DNA of 64,000 bases. Origin: Brachionus manjavacas (taxonomy: Eukaryota; Rotifera; Eurotatoria; Ploima; Brachionidae). Each line of letters starts with the position of its first letter. Position 1 is the stretch's first letter. The notes beneath the pieces are model-generated. The model worked only from the letters and a program-made list of their open reading frames with translations, ran no database searches and had not been told where the DNA came from. The DNA lies in NCBI GenBank assembly GCA_019054805.1, contig JAHQIY010000016.1, positions 1,674,001 to 1,738,000 of the forward strand, in the 5' to 3' direction. The position numbers and the translations under genes were made by a program. Of this stretch, positions 46,301-59,876 are shown in pieces.

Positions 46301-49300
46301 TTAGAATGCTCAATTTTTATGATTTGAAACAAAAATTGGTCCGTGCAAAGTGATCCGTGCCCAAAATCGGCATGTATTTTGAATGAAAAAACACGGAACC
46401 TTTATGAATCTTTAATGGACAATTTTAGATAATAAAAATTTAAAACAAAAGGAAATTATTCAAGTTAAAGAAAATTTACCAAAAAATCAAGTTTTTCACT
46501 GAGTCAAACTTTTATTTATTTTAAGTAAAGTTTAGTTTAAAAAAATGGGAGAAAAAAGGGTCTTTTCTGACGTAATTATGAGTGAAGAGATTACGTGCCA
46601 GGAATATACAGTGTTTTACTTTAAAACGCAGAACGGGTAATATTAAATCATTTACGTAGTTTTATTTCAAAAAATTAGCTTTATTTTTACAGTTTTTTAA
46701 CATTATTTTATGTAACATTATGCGAAAAAATTTTCCAAAAAGTAAAAAATTTAATTGGAATCAAATTTTTGTCGGAAAAATTTGACTTTTCTTTTCGTCA
46801 GTATTTTAATCAAGTCTTTAGTGATATTTTTCATTATTTTTTATGAATTAAACCAATTAGCACCATTTTTAATGATAATAGCAATAGCCTAAAAAATATT
46901 ATCAAGAAAATTTTTTTGATAATTTTTTCTTTTTTTGCCCTTTTTATCTAATGCATTTTTCTCTTGTAAAAGATCGATAAAACTCACTAATTTTCCCCAT
47001 ACTTCAAACTCATTTTTGCACTTTCTTATAAATTGTCTTAGTTAGTGTCAGACTATTTCAAATGGATTCAAATTCGGTGATCTAGATGCAGAACGAATTT
47101 TTGTAAACTAATTTATTTCCTGAATTAATTTTTTCTACAATATTAAAATTTAAAAGTTAAAACCAATTTATTGCATTATTTTATAAAAAAGCTAATCATT
47201 CAATTTACCTATGCTTTGGATCATGGTCCTGATGTAGAACAAAGTCATAATCAAAATTTAAAAATCCTAAAGGCAGTAGAAAATTACCTAATATCTCATA
47301 ATAATTTTAGCGTTCATGTTATTTTTAAAATAACTTTCAATGTAAACTTATTTTTTTGATTTTTAAGAATAAAATGCAACTCACGACTAGCACATTTTCG
47401 TATGATATCCCACCTTAGATTTTCATTTTTGAAGCAAATTTTTCAGTTGACGGTATATTTTTGGGATTTGTAGCTTTTAATCTCCAAAATTATTATTATA
47501 ACTATTATTATTTATTTAGTAAAGTCTCGTAAGCAAAAGAATAAAATTTATAGAAAATAAAAAATAATTTTTTTTTTTTAAATATGATTTAGACACAAAT
47601 CAAAAGCAAAAACTTTCAGGAATTTAAAAAACTCAATTATCTCGAAAAAATTATAATCAGGTATAAAAGAAGTAAAGAAGAAATCTCCAAAAGTAAAGAA
47701 GAGTTTCTGACATTCTAAAAGAAGCTTCGGCAACAAAGATATAATTACAAAAATTACTGTTTTGTAACTTAGACACCATGCAAGTCTTTTAATTTTATCT
47801 AATACCGAAATAATAGATGATTTTCTATATAGAAAATAGCAAAAGCCTTCTTTTTTTGGTTATATTTTCAATTCAAATTTATTCCATTATAAAAAATACC
47901 AAACTTAACTCTTCCTTTATTTCCGCTTCTATATACTTGAAGTTCTAATTCATATTTTAAAAAAATTACAAAATTTTTGAAATAATTTTAAAAAACACTT
48001 GAATAAAATTAATAATTGTTAACAGTACCCTAAACAATGATTTTTTAAAGCAACTTCTTACATTTTCTGATAACTTTTAAGAAGATACAAAAACCTTTTG
48101 AATAATTAATTTCTTATTATTTTTATAGATTTAGGTGATTTATTTTTTTTTTACAAAAAATTTGATATTCATTTTTTCAAATATTTTTTTGATTTTTCAT
48201 ATTCAGCGAATTTGTCGAAAATTTAATTTTATAACAAAAAATTACCTTTTTTACAGTTAATAAAATTATTTTATGTAAATTATGCAATTAAATTAAAAAA
48301 AAAAAATCTCTAAAAAAATTTATTAAAATCAAATTTACGCGTAAAAATTAGACTTTTCTTGCCGTTACATTTTAATTATTAAGTTTTGTTTGAAATAATG
48401 TAATTTCACATCATTTTACGTAAGCTAACTTTTTATTACATTCTAAATCTGATGATATTTTATGTTATCTTTATGTAAAATAAAATATTTAATTGTTATA
48501 TTTTTTGATGTAAAATTACCTAAAATAATGAAATATTATTCATTCTGTCGTTTAAATTAAACAATCTAAAAACATTGCTTTATATGGCATACAATACATA
48601 AATGTCCATAATGGTTCTTACTGAGCTCATTGACAATTAGATTAAATTTGGATCTATTCGGACCCTAATTCATTGAGTAATTAATCTTAAATCCGAAATT
48701 TTGGTTTAATGTCACAAATCCACAGCCGAAGCTTTTGAGTAGAAAATTAAAAAAGGGAAGGAATTAAAATTTAATTAAAATAATTATTTTTTTTTATTAA
48801 AAAATTTTAAATTTTAAATCTTGAATTTGAAACTAATTAGTAAAAATAAGAAAAATGTACAAAATTTGATCTAATTAAATAATTCAATATAATTTTATTT
48901 AAAGAGGAAAAAAAATATTTTTTTGCTTCACTTTATTGAAATTATACTGACACAGTAAATTAAGACGACCTCGAAAAATGAACGAATAATGGGATCTATG
49001 GTTTGTAGCCCTGAGAAAAAAAAAACTAAAAAATTTTAATTGTTTAAGAAATTTTTAAAAAAGTGGTTTTATTCCACAGACCAGTTTTAAAAATTAAAAA
49101 TATTTTTTTCTAAAACTTATTGGGCTAGTTTATCCGAAAAATAATTTCTTCTGACAAAAATTTAAGGCCTGAATTTTCACTAATTTCTTTTTTTAAATTT
49201 CAAAAATCAAAAATAAGAATCCTTACTACCTAGACTTCCTTAATTAATTTTTAATTATCCAACTAGAATTTCCGACTAAAAATTTCATCTCAAATTAAAT

Positions 49301-52300
49301 CAATATAATAAAAAAAATAATTATTTTTCTCTCTAGCAAATAGTTCTAATCATGACAGAAAAGAAGACAAGACAGAGATCAAGATAGACTCGAGCAGATC
49401 ATCTCAAGCTAACATTCTCAACTGCAGCACACTTTCGAACAACTCGCAGAGTTCTAATCCGCGTCCAAGCCGAATACCGAAGCTGAGCGGTGGCCAGAAA
49501 ACTGTCAATCAGACAAAAGTGGCGGACAGCAGCAAAAAAGCGCGCTATCCGTCATCAACACGCATACCACAGCGAGCCAAGCCATCTACGCCAAAAACGT
49601 CACACAAAAATCTTCCCTCGGAGCCAAAAGCTGGATCTAAAATGATCAACTCGCAGACATTTGACAAGAGTGTGGCTCACATTTCGGACTCGTGCATAGT
49701 GCCCGAGTGCAAAGAAGTCAAATTGTTCATAAACAAAAATCTAGTGGACATACTCCTGGTGGCGAAGAACAGCGAGCCCAAGCCCAGAGGCAGAGATGAC
49801 GAGGGCTATTCGACCATGTCTTCGGAAATTATGCACCGTGCACAAAACAGCAACAGAACCAGCGCTGGCAACACAGAGACCCAGAGCCGAACCAGTGAGG
49901 CCTCGTCGACCATCGACGAAACCAACTCGCTCTCGTCACCGGCGCCCAATTTGCGCAACTCCAAAAAACGCTACTGCTTCCCGACTCTCAAGACCCTCAA
50001 CTACTACTACAACAACCGCTACTACCACCAGTACCACAAAAAAGCCGCCTCACAGTCTTCGATCATTTGCTGCAAATACCTTTCGGACAGTGACATCCAA
50101 GCACTGTCCAACCAACTCAATTCGTTTGACAAGGACACATTCTACAACGTGTTCCACTTGGACACGCTCTACAGCAATGTAGACTACATTCTATTCAACT
50201 CTTACGCATCCGACACCGAGTTGGAGTACAATTATAACAGGCGCTATGGCAGGTACCATGATGTGCTCGACTCCAACTATCAACTGTACATTAATGACTA
50301 TTTTAATCAGCCGTACGATGACGAGCAGGACGATGATGAGCGTGCAAGCGACAGTGAGACCGAACAGAGCATGGACAGCGAAGAGAATTTGGTGCAATAT
50401 GAGCTCAAAGATGACCAGTTTGAATTCGAAATTGATGGATCAAATGAGAATTTTGTCGAGTTAAGTGTAGATGGGACAGACGGACTTTTGTTCGACGATG
50501 AAGATGTCAACTTGATACTAGATAGTGAACAAGTTGATGAGCATTTTTGTCTCAATGAATACAAAGATATGTTCGACCAGTCCAAGTTCGATTCGCCATT
50601 GTTTTCTTCGCAGAGTATTTCGTCTCTTAAGAGCACCAGTTGTTCATCGTCCTCGTGTGATTATCCGTCATCAAATGATTTGTCTCTTGATTCGATCAAT
50701 CCCAAAATAGACAAAAATTCGCCTAGTTTGAATTGTGACTATTTTGTTGACAGCTATGACAATTATCAATTGCATGATGAAAATGTGATGTTAATCGATG
50801 AGCAAAATTTGGACCATAATTTTGACAATAATTTTGACATATCGGACTTTGTCAATCAATTAAATGTGAGTCGAATTTTTTTTTTTTTCCCAGTGGATGC
50901 GGCAAGTAGGACGACCACTCACCATTTTGGTAAAATTTTTAAGCAAAATAAAAGAAAAAAATTTGAGATTTATTTCTAAAAAAAATTTTCATCCAAAATT
51001 AAAAAAAAAAAAACATTGATAAATTAAATCTAATTTAAATGGCGTAATTGTGAACATTTCGATTTAGTTTTGCTGAAATCTGAAACCCAGTTGAATAAAT
51101 AAAGAGAATTTTTGTCTTTTTTTCCAATTTCAAATGCAAATGCAGAACAGCATCAAAGAGGATTAAAAATTATTTGAGGAATTCAATGAGCCAAAAGCGA
51201 CTAAATGAAATCTCAGTTTAAAGCATGAGTTGATAAAATTTAGAAGTTTAAAGTAAAAATAGAAGATTAAAAATATTTCAAAATTTTTATATCAGTTTAA
51301 AATTAATTACTAATTAGTGAATTGTATGTTTTTGTCAATAAAATAATTGTTATCTTGGTATTTTTATTTGACGAAAACTTATGCTTTAAACCACATATTG
51401 AATTTATTCGATCTAGATGTCATGACAGGATAAATAAAAATTCTTTCACACAAATCTTGGAATTTAAATAAAAAAACACTATCGAGTATTTATAATGCTC
51501 TAATAGGGTCTTTAATTGATTACAGCTTCTTCATCTTTAGTTTAGCTCCACACACTAATTTTCATCAATTACAAGTTAATTAATATTATCTTATCACTCA
51601 TATTAATTTTATCACTCATAGAGGGCTATGAAGATGTTTTTGTTGAGAGCTCAAGAGATCCTGAAAAAAGTCTCCCTTATCAATTTTATCCATGAATTTC
51701 CACGTGAGTAACCTGCAAAATCCAAATCTTTCAATTTTCTAGAAGTTTTCCTCTCTTATTATTACCATATCTATCTGTATGATTTTAAATATTTTGAACC
51801 CAACTTTGTAATGCTATATGTCGGTTTCACTTTCTTTTAATATACGAACAATAGCTAGAGGACTTTCATCACTCAAAGTCTATTTAAATAATAATTAAAC
51901 AATTTAAAAAACAAAAAAATACTCATTGAAAAAATTATCACTTTAATTTTTCCTTTTGAGTCTTTTAATGCAGCTAATAATTAAAAAAAAAATCACTTAG
52001 GATTTTTAGGAAAGATAAGACTTTTGATAAGATCTTATAAACTCTCTTATGTTCGATTTTAGTAAGATAATATTAAGAAATTTAAATAAATAAAAAAATG
52101 CTTTTTAAAACATACCTAGTTAAATGAAAATTAAACAAGATATAACTATATAATATAATACAAGCCAACACATTAATTGACATGATTAGCTTCTCCCAAA
52201 ATTAAAATTTTAAATACAAATTTTTAATATACTTTAAAAAAAAAATCGTTGAAATTTAACATTTCTTATTAATTCCTTAGTAAACCTTATTAATATTATC

Positions 52301-54904
52301 TTCGAAATTATTTGATGCTGGTAAAAAATTTTCAAATACATTATTTTCAAATAATTTCTTATAAGTCCTTTACGATTTCAGATTTTTTATCTAAGATTTG
52401 AAAAATTCTTAAAAGATTTTTAAAATACGATTCGTTATGATTTTCATTTAAGGTCACTTAACCAAATCTCAGCAGTTAAATAATTCTTAAGATAATACTT
52501 CAAGATTTTAATAATCTTAGATGCTCCATTTTCCCTAAAGATTCCTTAAGATACCTAATACGAATTTTCTTATGGGATATCTCAGGCATATTGAATTTTG
52601 GAACAAAAGTTTTAAATTGAAATTACTTTTTTGCTCAGAGCTAAAACTCGTTGTGTAAAATGAATCAGCTCAAACAAGCTTTGTATCATTCAAATTGAGT
52701 CTTAACAAAAACCCTGCTAGTTTGCAAATAACCAAATCCAAATGATCACCGAATTTATTATTATTTTTAGAAAATTTTTAAAATAAGAAATTTATATTGA
52801 ATTAAAAAAAAATGTTGCATTTCACCTAAGCAAAATATAATTTTTTGAACTAAAATTTAATAAAAAATTTGAACTCTTCATTTTTGAACACTATTTCTTG
52901 TAATAAATGACCTTCATTCTTTCAGACCAAAATTTTCTTCTATTTCTACGGTTTTCTGATTTTGGATTAAAAATCTTTAGAAATGTTTAAAGATAAAATT
53001 AAAGTCATTAACCTGACTAAAATTAGACAAATGATTTAATCATTGCCCTTATTTTTTTAATTAAAAAAACCATCGAAATTAATTTTTTTGATTTAAAGAT
53101 GCCAAAATTATTTTTTTTTTTATGATGGTTTTATTTAAATTCAAGTTGTTTAAGAATTGACACTTGAATTATTTTTTATTTATAATATTTGACTTTAACT
53201 CGATTTTGTGATTTGAATTATGGTAAAAACAATTGCAAATCAGCGCCAAAAAATTTTTAAAAATGAAAAAATACTGAATTTTCATTATATTTTGATGATG
53301 CTTAATTATTCAATCACTCAAATTGAATAAATTTTTAAGCGTTTTTTTAAGTAAAAAATATTTTTGAAAAAATTTTAAATGAGTGCTAGTAATAGAAAGT
53401 AATTGATTAGGTACTTTAAGTGGTTTTTAAGTCTAATTTTGTATTATGTCAAAAATGTTTCCATTTTTTCAAAATAAAGAAAAAATGAAATGATTTGATT
53501 TTTAATTATTTAGATCTCAAAGTTGTCAGTTGACTTAACTTCTTCAGGTCATAATTGTGATTGATCTATAACCCAAATAGTATCAAAATAAAAACAAGGT
53601 GTATAATTAACATATTTTAGTTAAGTTTAAGTCGAAATTTAAAATAAAATATATTTTTGTTCGTGATTTTTAGAAAAAAAAATAAGAAATTTTTTTTCTT
53701 ACATAAACGCAGTATTTACTAATCCAAACAAATTTAAATTTTAAGGTATTTTTTAATTTTTTTAAGATATGAGACTTGACAATTTTAATATGAAAATAAA
53801 GACATTTATTAAAATTTGAGAATAAATAGCAAAAATAAACAACTAAGAAAAAATTATTTTTAACAATCGAAAATTCGAAATTCTAAGTTCAAATCCAAGA
53901 ATAACTGACTGATTAAAAATTTAAGTCGTTTTTTATGATTATTTTAGAAAGACTTTTCCTGATTAAAAAAATTTAATTATGTAAATACTTAAATAGCGAC
54001 AAAAATAATTCAAATAAAACCTGAGGCAATTCGAAAATAATCTAAAAATCAATATGTTTTTAGTAGAGTTTATTAATTAAATGAGTTTGGAAATTTTCAA
54101 AAATTACTTATCGACAATGTATTACCATATGTATTTAGTTCTCTGTTTTTTTTCAAATAAATCAAATTAATTGCTCACGTTTTTCTCAATTCCTTTAAAA
54201 AGATTCAAATTTTCTAATTAAATAATTTTTTAATTTTTTTAAAGAAACAGTGCAAAAGCGATAAATTACTTATCAACACAGAGAGTAGTGCCAAAAAGCT
54301 GAAGGAAATGACAATTAAAGAAGCAACAAGAATGATTGAAAAAACCGAAAACGAATCCAAGACAAGTCGCCCGTCGCTTGTACGACGCCATACAATTACA
54401 ACAATGCCAATATCGGCAGCTTGTCTGGTTAAAGACAACACTTTTAGCAATCTAAATGGAAATTATTCACAAGTTGGCTGTCAAACACCCAGCGATTATG
54501 CCGTTAAAGACACCAAAGCTTTTGTTGGCTCTTTTACGCACACAACTAATTCTCACACATCTACGCCGCTACGTAGAGCTGAAACACTGTATAGAAAGCA
54601 TACTTTTATCCCTGAAGACAATGATGAAGTGAATGCAACAAAATCCATTAAGTTAGCCAATTCAGTCGGTTCTACTCCAGTTAAAGTTTCGAACAATTTT
54701 AATAATGATTTTTATCGGCTATGCACGGACACTTTTTTTGAAGGTTCCGAGCCGAACTTTGCTAATTCCCAATCCGACTCGGTTAATTCTTTAGCATCCA
54801 AATTGAAACAAGTCGACTCAGAACATTTGGATGATTTGCAGTCAAATGTATCCAGCCATGTTAATAATTTATTTGACCAGTGGCTTGTTAACTCAAAGAA
54901 TTAA
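43385..54904 (+). CDS. Coiled-coil, SxIP-motif protein of unknown family, 4 exons with long introns
   Basis: I join 43385-43473, 44828-45324, 49337-50865 and 54245-54904. Phases match at every junction, and donors at 43474, 45325 and 50866 are GTAATT, GTAAGT and GTGAGT. The product is 924 residues. Residues about 25-90 form a coiled coil (M-E-N-A-V-N-N-L-L through L-E-E-E-N-Y-F-L-K-L). Then come S-R-I-P at 240-243 and T-R-I-P at 270-273 in basic Ser/Pro-rich sequence, which fit the SxIP motif that recruits proteins to microtubule plus ends through EB1. A G-R-D-D-E-G-Y-S-T-M-S-S block, a long acidic segment and a basic C-terminal segment (R-P-S-L-V-R-R-H-T-I) follow. I do not recognise the family; microtubule association is inference. 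Introns of 1.35, 4.0 and 3.4 kb are far longer than elsewhere in the window, so skipped exons or two genes remain possible. Confidence 0.6.
43474..44827 (+). other. Intron 1 of the coiled-coil gene
   Basis: 1354 bases, GTAATTAG start and TTTTTTAAG end. A+T-rich. No frame or repeat recognised. Confidence 0.5.
45325..49336 (+). other. Intron 2 of the coiled-coil gene
   Basis: 4.0 kb from GTAAGT to TTTCTCTCTAG. It contains a 32-codon frame at 46544-46642 (M-G-E-K-R-V-F-S-D-V) followed by a possible donor GTAATA, conceivably an alternative first exon, but its phase does not fit exon 3. A 62-codon frame at 47171-47359 looks like chance. No repeats recognised. Confidence 0.45.
50866..54244 (+). 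other. Intron 3 of the coiled-coil gene
   Basis: 3.4 kb, GTGAGTCG start, TTTTTTTAAAG end. A+T-rich with scattered AAGATxTTA words near 52000-52570. I looked for LIM-type Cys pairs on the minus strand (for the neighbouring Zasp-like gene) and saw none. Confidence 0.45.
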
Positions 54905-55679
54905 TTTAATTGAAGATAATGACCAAGGGAATCATGCAACTTTGTTTTTGCTTTGTAAATTTTTCTTCTCCGTTTTTTTCTTTATAAATAATTATATTTT
55001 AACTTTATTTTTTGAAGTTATTTAAATAAATTTTTGATGATATGGCATTAAATGTTTATTTGCTTAAATTGGCCAAATATTTGCTCAGTTAAAAAATATT
55101 TTTAATTTAAATGGATTTTTAATATTTTTTTCAAGAATTAATTTTGATCAAACAAAAATAGTTTTCAAAATTTATTAATAACAAATGAATTTTTTAATTG
55201 AATGCTTGTATGCTGTTGTTTAAAGAAAAAAAAAGAATATATATCAAACGGTGGGAGTTAGTTATTTAAACAATATGATACTTTTGTGCTAGAATTAATT
55301 TTTAAAACTATTTTCTTAAAAACAAAATTATAAAACTGTCATTAATTTTTATTCTTTAGCAATAATTCAAAGAATAATTTATTTTATTTAAATCCAGAAC
55401 AATTTTCAATGATTTGTGACTTAATTAGAGTTAATTAAACAAATTAATTGATTTTATATTTTTTATTATTTAAATCTATTAAAAGGATTATCAAAAATGA
55501 GAAAAAATTAAAAAAGAAAAACTTAATAAAAATAAACTTCTCACAGCTATTACATTCTCTTGAAGCCGATTGAACCCGATTTAACTGTTTAATAATAGAT
55601 TAAAAAATATATATTTTTATTTTAATTTCATCTATTTCTATTTCTTCTAACATTAAACAAAAGGAAAAAATTTACATTT
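54905..55679. other. Convergent 3' flanks
   Basis: 775 bases between the ends of the coiled-coil gene and the Zasp-like gene. A+T-rich. AATAAA-like hexamers occur on both strands. No coding exon is seen on the minus strand, although the Zasp-like frame ends in a good splice donor. Confidence 0.45.
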
Positions 55680-58600
55680 CTAAAACTCACTAGTTTCAAC
55701 AAATTCTTCTGATTCTTGTGCATTGACCACTTGTTGGTCTTGTGAAGCAGCTTGATCCGTTTGTTCTTCTAGTTCTTGTTCTTGAGCACCTTGTTCACTT
55801 TCGGCCACCTCATTTGATATTGTATCAGCAATCTGATTTAAATCAATATCTGTATTAATAACCTCTTCATTAGACAGGGATAAGCTTTCTGGGATATTGT
55901 CATTAGCAGGTTCTTCCGAAGCCGAAACTTCTTTATCAGTTTCGTCTCCAGCTTCTTGCTGATCAGGTTCTTCTTCAGCTATTTGCTGATGACCAGGTTC
56001 TTCAGGTTGTTCGGGTTCAGGGTTACTTAATGATTCGATTACTGACTCGACTAGAATTTCTTCTTTGGTCGAGTTCAGGACCAAATCGGGTTTGGATTCT
56101 TGCTCAGCCGATTCTTGGGCTTCGCTTGTCTCTTCATGATAACTTTGCTGCTCAGTTATTCTAGTTGATTCAAAAGCAGGTTGGGATGCGGGAAAAGAAG
56201 CACTATTTGTATTTTGTGTAGCTAGTTCGCTAAGTCTAGCTTGTTGTTTAACATAAGAATTCTCATGACTAACCTGAGATTTTGTCTGATTAGAAGTTGC
56301 CACTTGTACCTGAGTGGTTTGAATTACAGGCTCAGCATGCTGAGACGCTGTTGTGCTGGTTGAAGTTGACTGAGATTCGTTCTGAGTAATGTACTGCAAG
56401 TATTTAAATGTTTTTGAAGGTATATGATTTCCTTTGTATCTAGAGATCGGTGGTTCTTGGTCTCTCTCTCTAGCTGGTACTTTTTGGTACAAATTTTGAA
56501 TCTCTGAACTTGTTTCGGATGACTGGGAGTATTTCCGGTCAACGTACTGAAACACTTTTGATGGAACTGCTGGGTTAAATTTAACTGTTGTTTGCGGTGA
56601 CTGAGATTGTCGTGTCCGCTTTGTTTCGTTTTCTTCCAAAGCCTTGATCACTTCAGATTTACGCATGATTGTCTGCTTGGGCCCACTGTTCTCTTCTTCA
56701 TCTTTTTTAGACACTAATTGTATCGGTGTGTTCGATTCACTGTCTGCTATCCATTTATTCAACATTTTAAACGAAAATGACTGATTTCTTCTTTTTATAA
56801 AATTAAAATTATTATTTAGTATCTTTTTAATTGAGTTTTTTAATTTTATTGAAAGTTAAGATAAATCGGTAAAATGCGGATAATGATTTAATTAAATGGG
56901 GGTTAAGAAATCATTAAAAAGATGTTATCAAGATGTAAACATATTAAATTATTAATAACTTTTTTTCTAAAAAATTACTAAATTTCCGTATCTTAACATT
57001 TCAATAATTAAATTAAAATTTATTTTTTTTGTAAATAATTTTTTTCGAAGATGAAAATAATTTAATCATTACAAATTCCTTTAAAGAGTTTTACACAGGT
57101 TAATTTGTTCAAAAAATATTTCTAGGTAATAAGAATTTTTTTTAATTAAAATATAATTAAAATAAATAAAAAATAAATAAAATATTAAAATTTTGGTAAA
57201 AATTAAATGTTAATCGGATTAGCATTAATTGCGTTTTTTAAAGCTCATCCCCATGGAACTATTTAGTCAGAAAGTTTTTTCATTTTTTCAAGTTTTTTAA
57301 CTGAAAGCTCTATAGATAAAATGCAAAAACTTGATAATTAGATTTCCAAGTAAAAATTTTACACGACAATTTTTATATCAAATCTCCAGTCAGTCTGATT
57401 AAAATTTTTCTTTAAATATTTTAAATTTTTAAAAATTAGTTTTAAAACAAAAATAAATTGAATAAAAATTTTTAATATGAATCTTTCTAAAATCTAATCA
57501 GTCATTTTGATTAAAATCTAAAAAAAATAATCCTACCGCAAATTTAGTCAGTAAAATGGGAAAAAAGTAAAATAAAAAAATTTAAATAAACCAAAATTTA
57601 CTGACAGATCTCGTTTTTCTGAATTGTTGTTTTTGGCCTTTTGCAACAGCTCTGGTGTTAGATTGAACGCAGCGGAAGGCTTCGGTGACTTAGCTACAAA
57701 ACTTTCAGTGCTTACACTGCTTGATCTATTTAGCGCAGCTTGTGATGGCTGAAAATAAGCTGCTGATTGTGGCTGAATGTGCGGCGGTGGCGGCGGCGGA
57801 GCTGGAACATAAGGTGGGCTGTATGTTTGAAATTGTGTAGCTTGAGGAGGATTAAAATTTTGATAGTGACTATTTTGTTGTCTTTGCTGGTATTGGGAGC
57901 CGAATTCGGGTCCCACCGACGTTTGTCTCATAGTTCTACTCATTTCTTGACTAGAACTCATTTGTTCGTAGCGTTTCACTCTAGCCGATTGACGCACATG
58001 ACTTAAATCAAGTCCTCCGGGAGTATACGAGAACGGTTTTTGTCCCATGGGTGATTTGCTCAACACTTTGTTTAATAGAGCGTCCGGCACGACCGGATTA
58101 GCGCTCGAGCTTGACGAATCGCTTGACATGCGATTGTAGGATGTGTCGGCTTGACGCTGAGCTTTGTACGATTGACTGGGTGCAGAAAAATCGGGCAAAG
58201 GCGGCGGTGGTGGTATGGGAGACACAGGTTGTGGTGGCGGGGACACAACCATCCGGTTGGCAGGTGGACTCGAAGGATAAACAGGCTGATAGACGTGCGG
58301 AGTCGGCTGATAGACTTGGGGTCTGAATACTTGTGCCTGTGCAGGCTGATAATTAGGCTGGTAGGTTTGGGCTTGAGGTTGATAGACTTGAGGCTGATTG
58401 AAAGAAAAGTGCTGGGCTTTGGGTGATCTTGGAGTCGAAGGCGGTTCGTAAGAAGATACCGATTGGGGCCGCCAAACGACCGGTGTCGTGCCACACTTGG
58501 GAGCAATTCTACTCGGGCTAAACAAGGCCTGTTGTCTGTGGATTATCAAGGGCAGTGACAAGTCGAACATTCTGATTATGTTCAGGGCCTCTTCGTGCTT

Positions 58601-58780
58601 GAGGCTCAGAGCTGGATAGCTGCCGATGCTGGCTATTACATCGCCCACTTCAAGCTTGTAGTGGGAGGGCGAGCCTTCGTTCACTTTGAGAATGGACAAA
58701 GGCACATTGTATTCGGCACCACCTTTTAGACGAAAGCCCCAAGGCACTGCGGGGCTATCGCGTGTAATTATTGTTTGCAT
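55680..58780 (-). CDS. Zasp/PDLIM-like PDZ protein, two long exons, LIM domains not found
   Basis: Exon 1 (58780 to about 57606) starts with a PDZ domain at residues 2-85: P-W-G-F-R-L-K-G-G carboxylate loop, V-G-D-V-I-A-S-I, H-E-E-A-L-N-I-I. A Tyr/Pro/Gln-rich region (repeated V-Y-Q-P) and P-P-P-P-P-P runs follow. Exon 2 (about 56787 to 55680) reads N-Q-S-F-S-F-K-M-L-N-K-W, resembling the Q-S-x-S-F-x-M-L block of LDB3/Zasp. Two relatives of that block follow (V-P-S-K-V-F-Q-Y and I-P-S-K-T-F-K-Y-L-Q-Y), then an acidic Gln/Glu-rich tail. The donor GTCAGT (57605) and acceptor GAAG/A (56788) fit in phase, giving about 760 residues; nearby alternatives change a few residues. Zasp proteins anchor actin/alpha-actinin at muscle Z-discs. 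The final codons contain A/GTGAGT, a strong donor, so a longer isoform with more exons is possible. Symbol left empty because family membership among Zasp/PDLIM paralogues is unresolved. Confidence 0.8.
56788..57605 (-). other. Intron of the Zasp-like gene
   Basis: About 818 bases of very A+T-rich DNA between the two exons. Nothing else is seen. Confidence 0.5.
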
Positions 58781-59876
58781 ATTGAAGCGTAAATCTACAG
58801 CTAGAAAATGTTGAGTGTGTAGAGCTAAATTTTATAGGCAATTATGGGTACTTAGGCCTGAGCTTTGAATTTAGAAAAGAGAAATTAAGAAAAAAATGCT
58901 TGAGTGAAACAGATTTTGTGCTGAGTTCGATCTGCGTGGAGCCAATCGACTAGCAGAATTGGAAAGATTATCATAATTCGAATAGATAAGATAGAATTAG
59001 AAGAATAATTTTCTTTTGGTTAAACTAATAACATTAAAGCTTGCTGTTAACCTTAGCAAAGGAATTACATAATTTGGCACCCATTTGCATGGAATAAATT
59101 CGATATCAAGTTTTATTTTGGTGCTTTTCGGTTTTCAGCTGCTTTAATTGCTTGGTTATGAAGTCTTGAGCCTACAATTGCATAATTCAACTCCTAGTTC
59201 ATTGATGATTAAATGATCCTAATGATATTTGCCAATGCGAACGCTTCTAAGCTCATATCTCAACATCTAGTGTACTTCTAAATCAAGAATGCATTCGCTG
59301 CTGCTGAATAAACAAACATTAATGCTTTTTTCCAACTCTGATTCCAAGCAGTAAAAAAAAATAATTTTTTTCTCTCTTTTACTTTTATTGTTTTTAAATT
59401 ATCATTTTTTGATCTAATTTTATAAAAAAAAATTATTTCTAATTAGATTCTGGTCTATGAAAATAATGGATTCGACCCAGTTCGGCTATTCGTCGGGTCT
59501 GTTTTACTTTCAATGAGAAATAGAATCTTATTTATCAGATAATATCTATTTGAACAAGTTTTATTTGAGATTAAAATTTGAGTCTTGTAAGTGTTGATGA
59601 TTAAGGAAAAATTTATCTAATTGATCGATCATTTTCATCAATTTAAAAAGATAGTTCGCAAAAGTTGGTTGGTCTTCTAAGAAAGCGAAAAATTGGTTTT
59701 ATCTTGCAAGACAATTTTTAACTCAATAAAAAACACAGTTTCTTTTTACCATTTTTAGTCTGATGGTATTATCAGAACATTTCCAGACTTTTAGTCAGAT
59801 AAAAAAATTTTTTTATAATTTTTGTTTAATATAAAATAATTAAAAATTTTGATTTTTTGTCTTAAAAAATATGAGA
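58781..59876. promoter_or_regulatory. Upstream region of the Zasp-like gene
   Basis: 1.1 kb 5' of the minus-strand start. 58800-59350 is less A+T-rich than average, in keeping with a promoter/5' UTR. A short dyad GACCC/GGGTC lies near 59475-59496. No specific factor site is claimed. Confidence 0.4.

Noticed and set aside
46544..46642. 32-codon frame with possible donor inside intron 2 of the coiled-coil gene, an alternative first exon
   Set aside because: Its splice phase (2) does not match exon 3 (needs 1), and no intermediate exon is seen.
47171..47359. 62-codon frame in intron 2
   Set aside because: A+T-biased, no motif, no splice logic.
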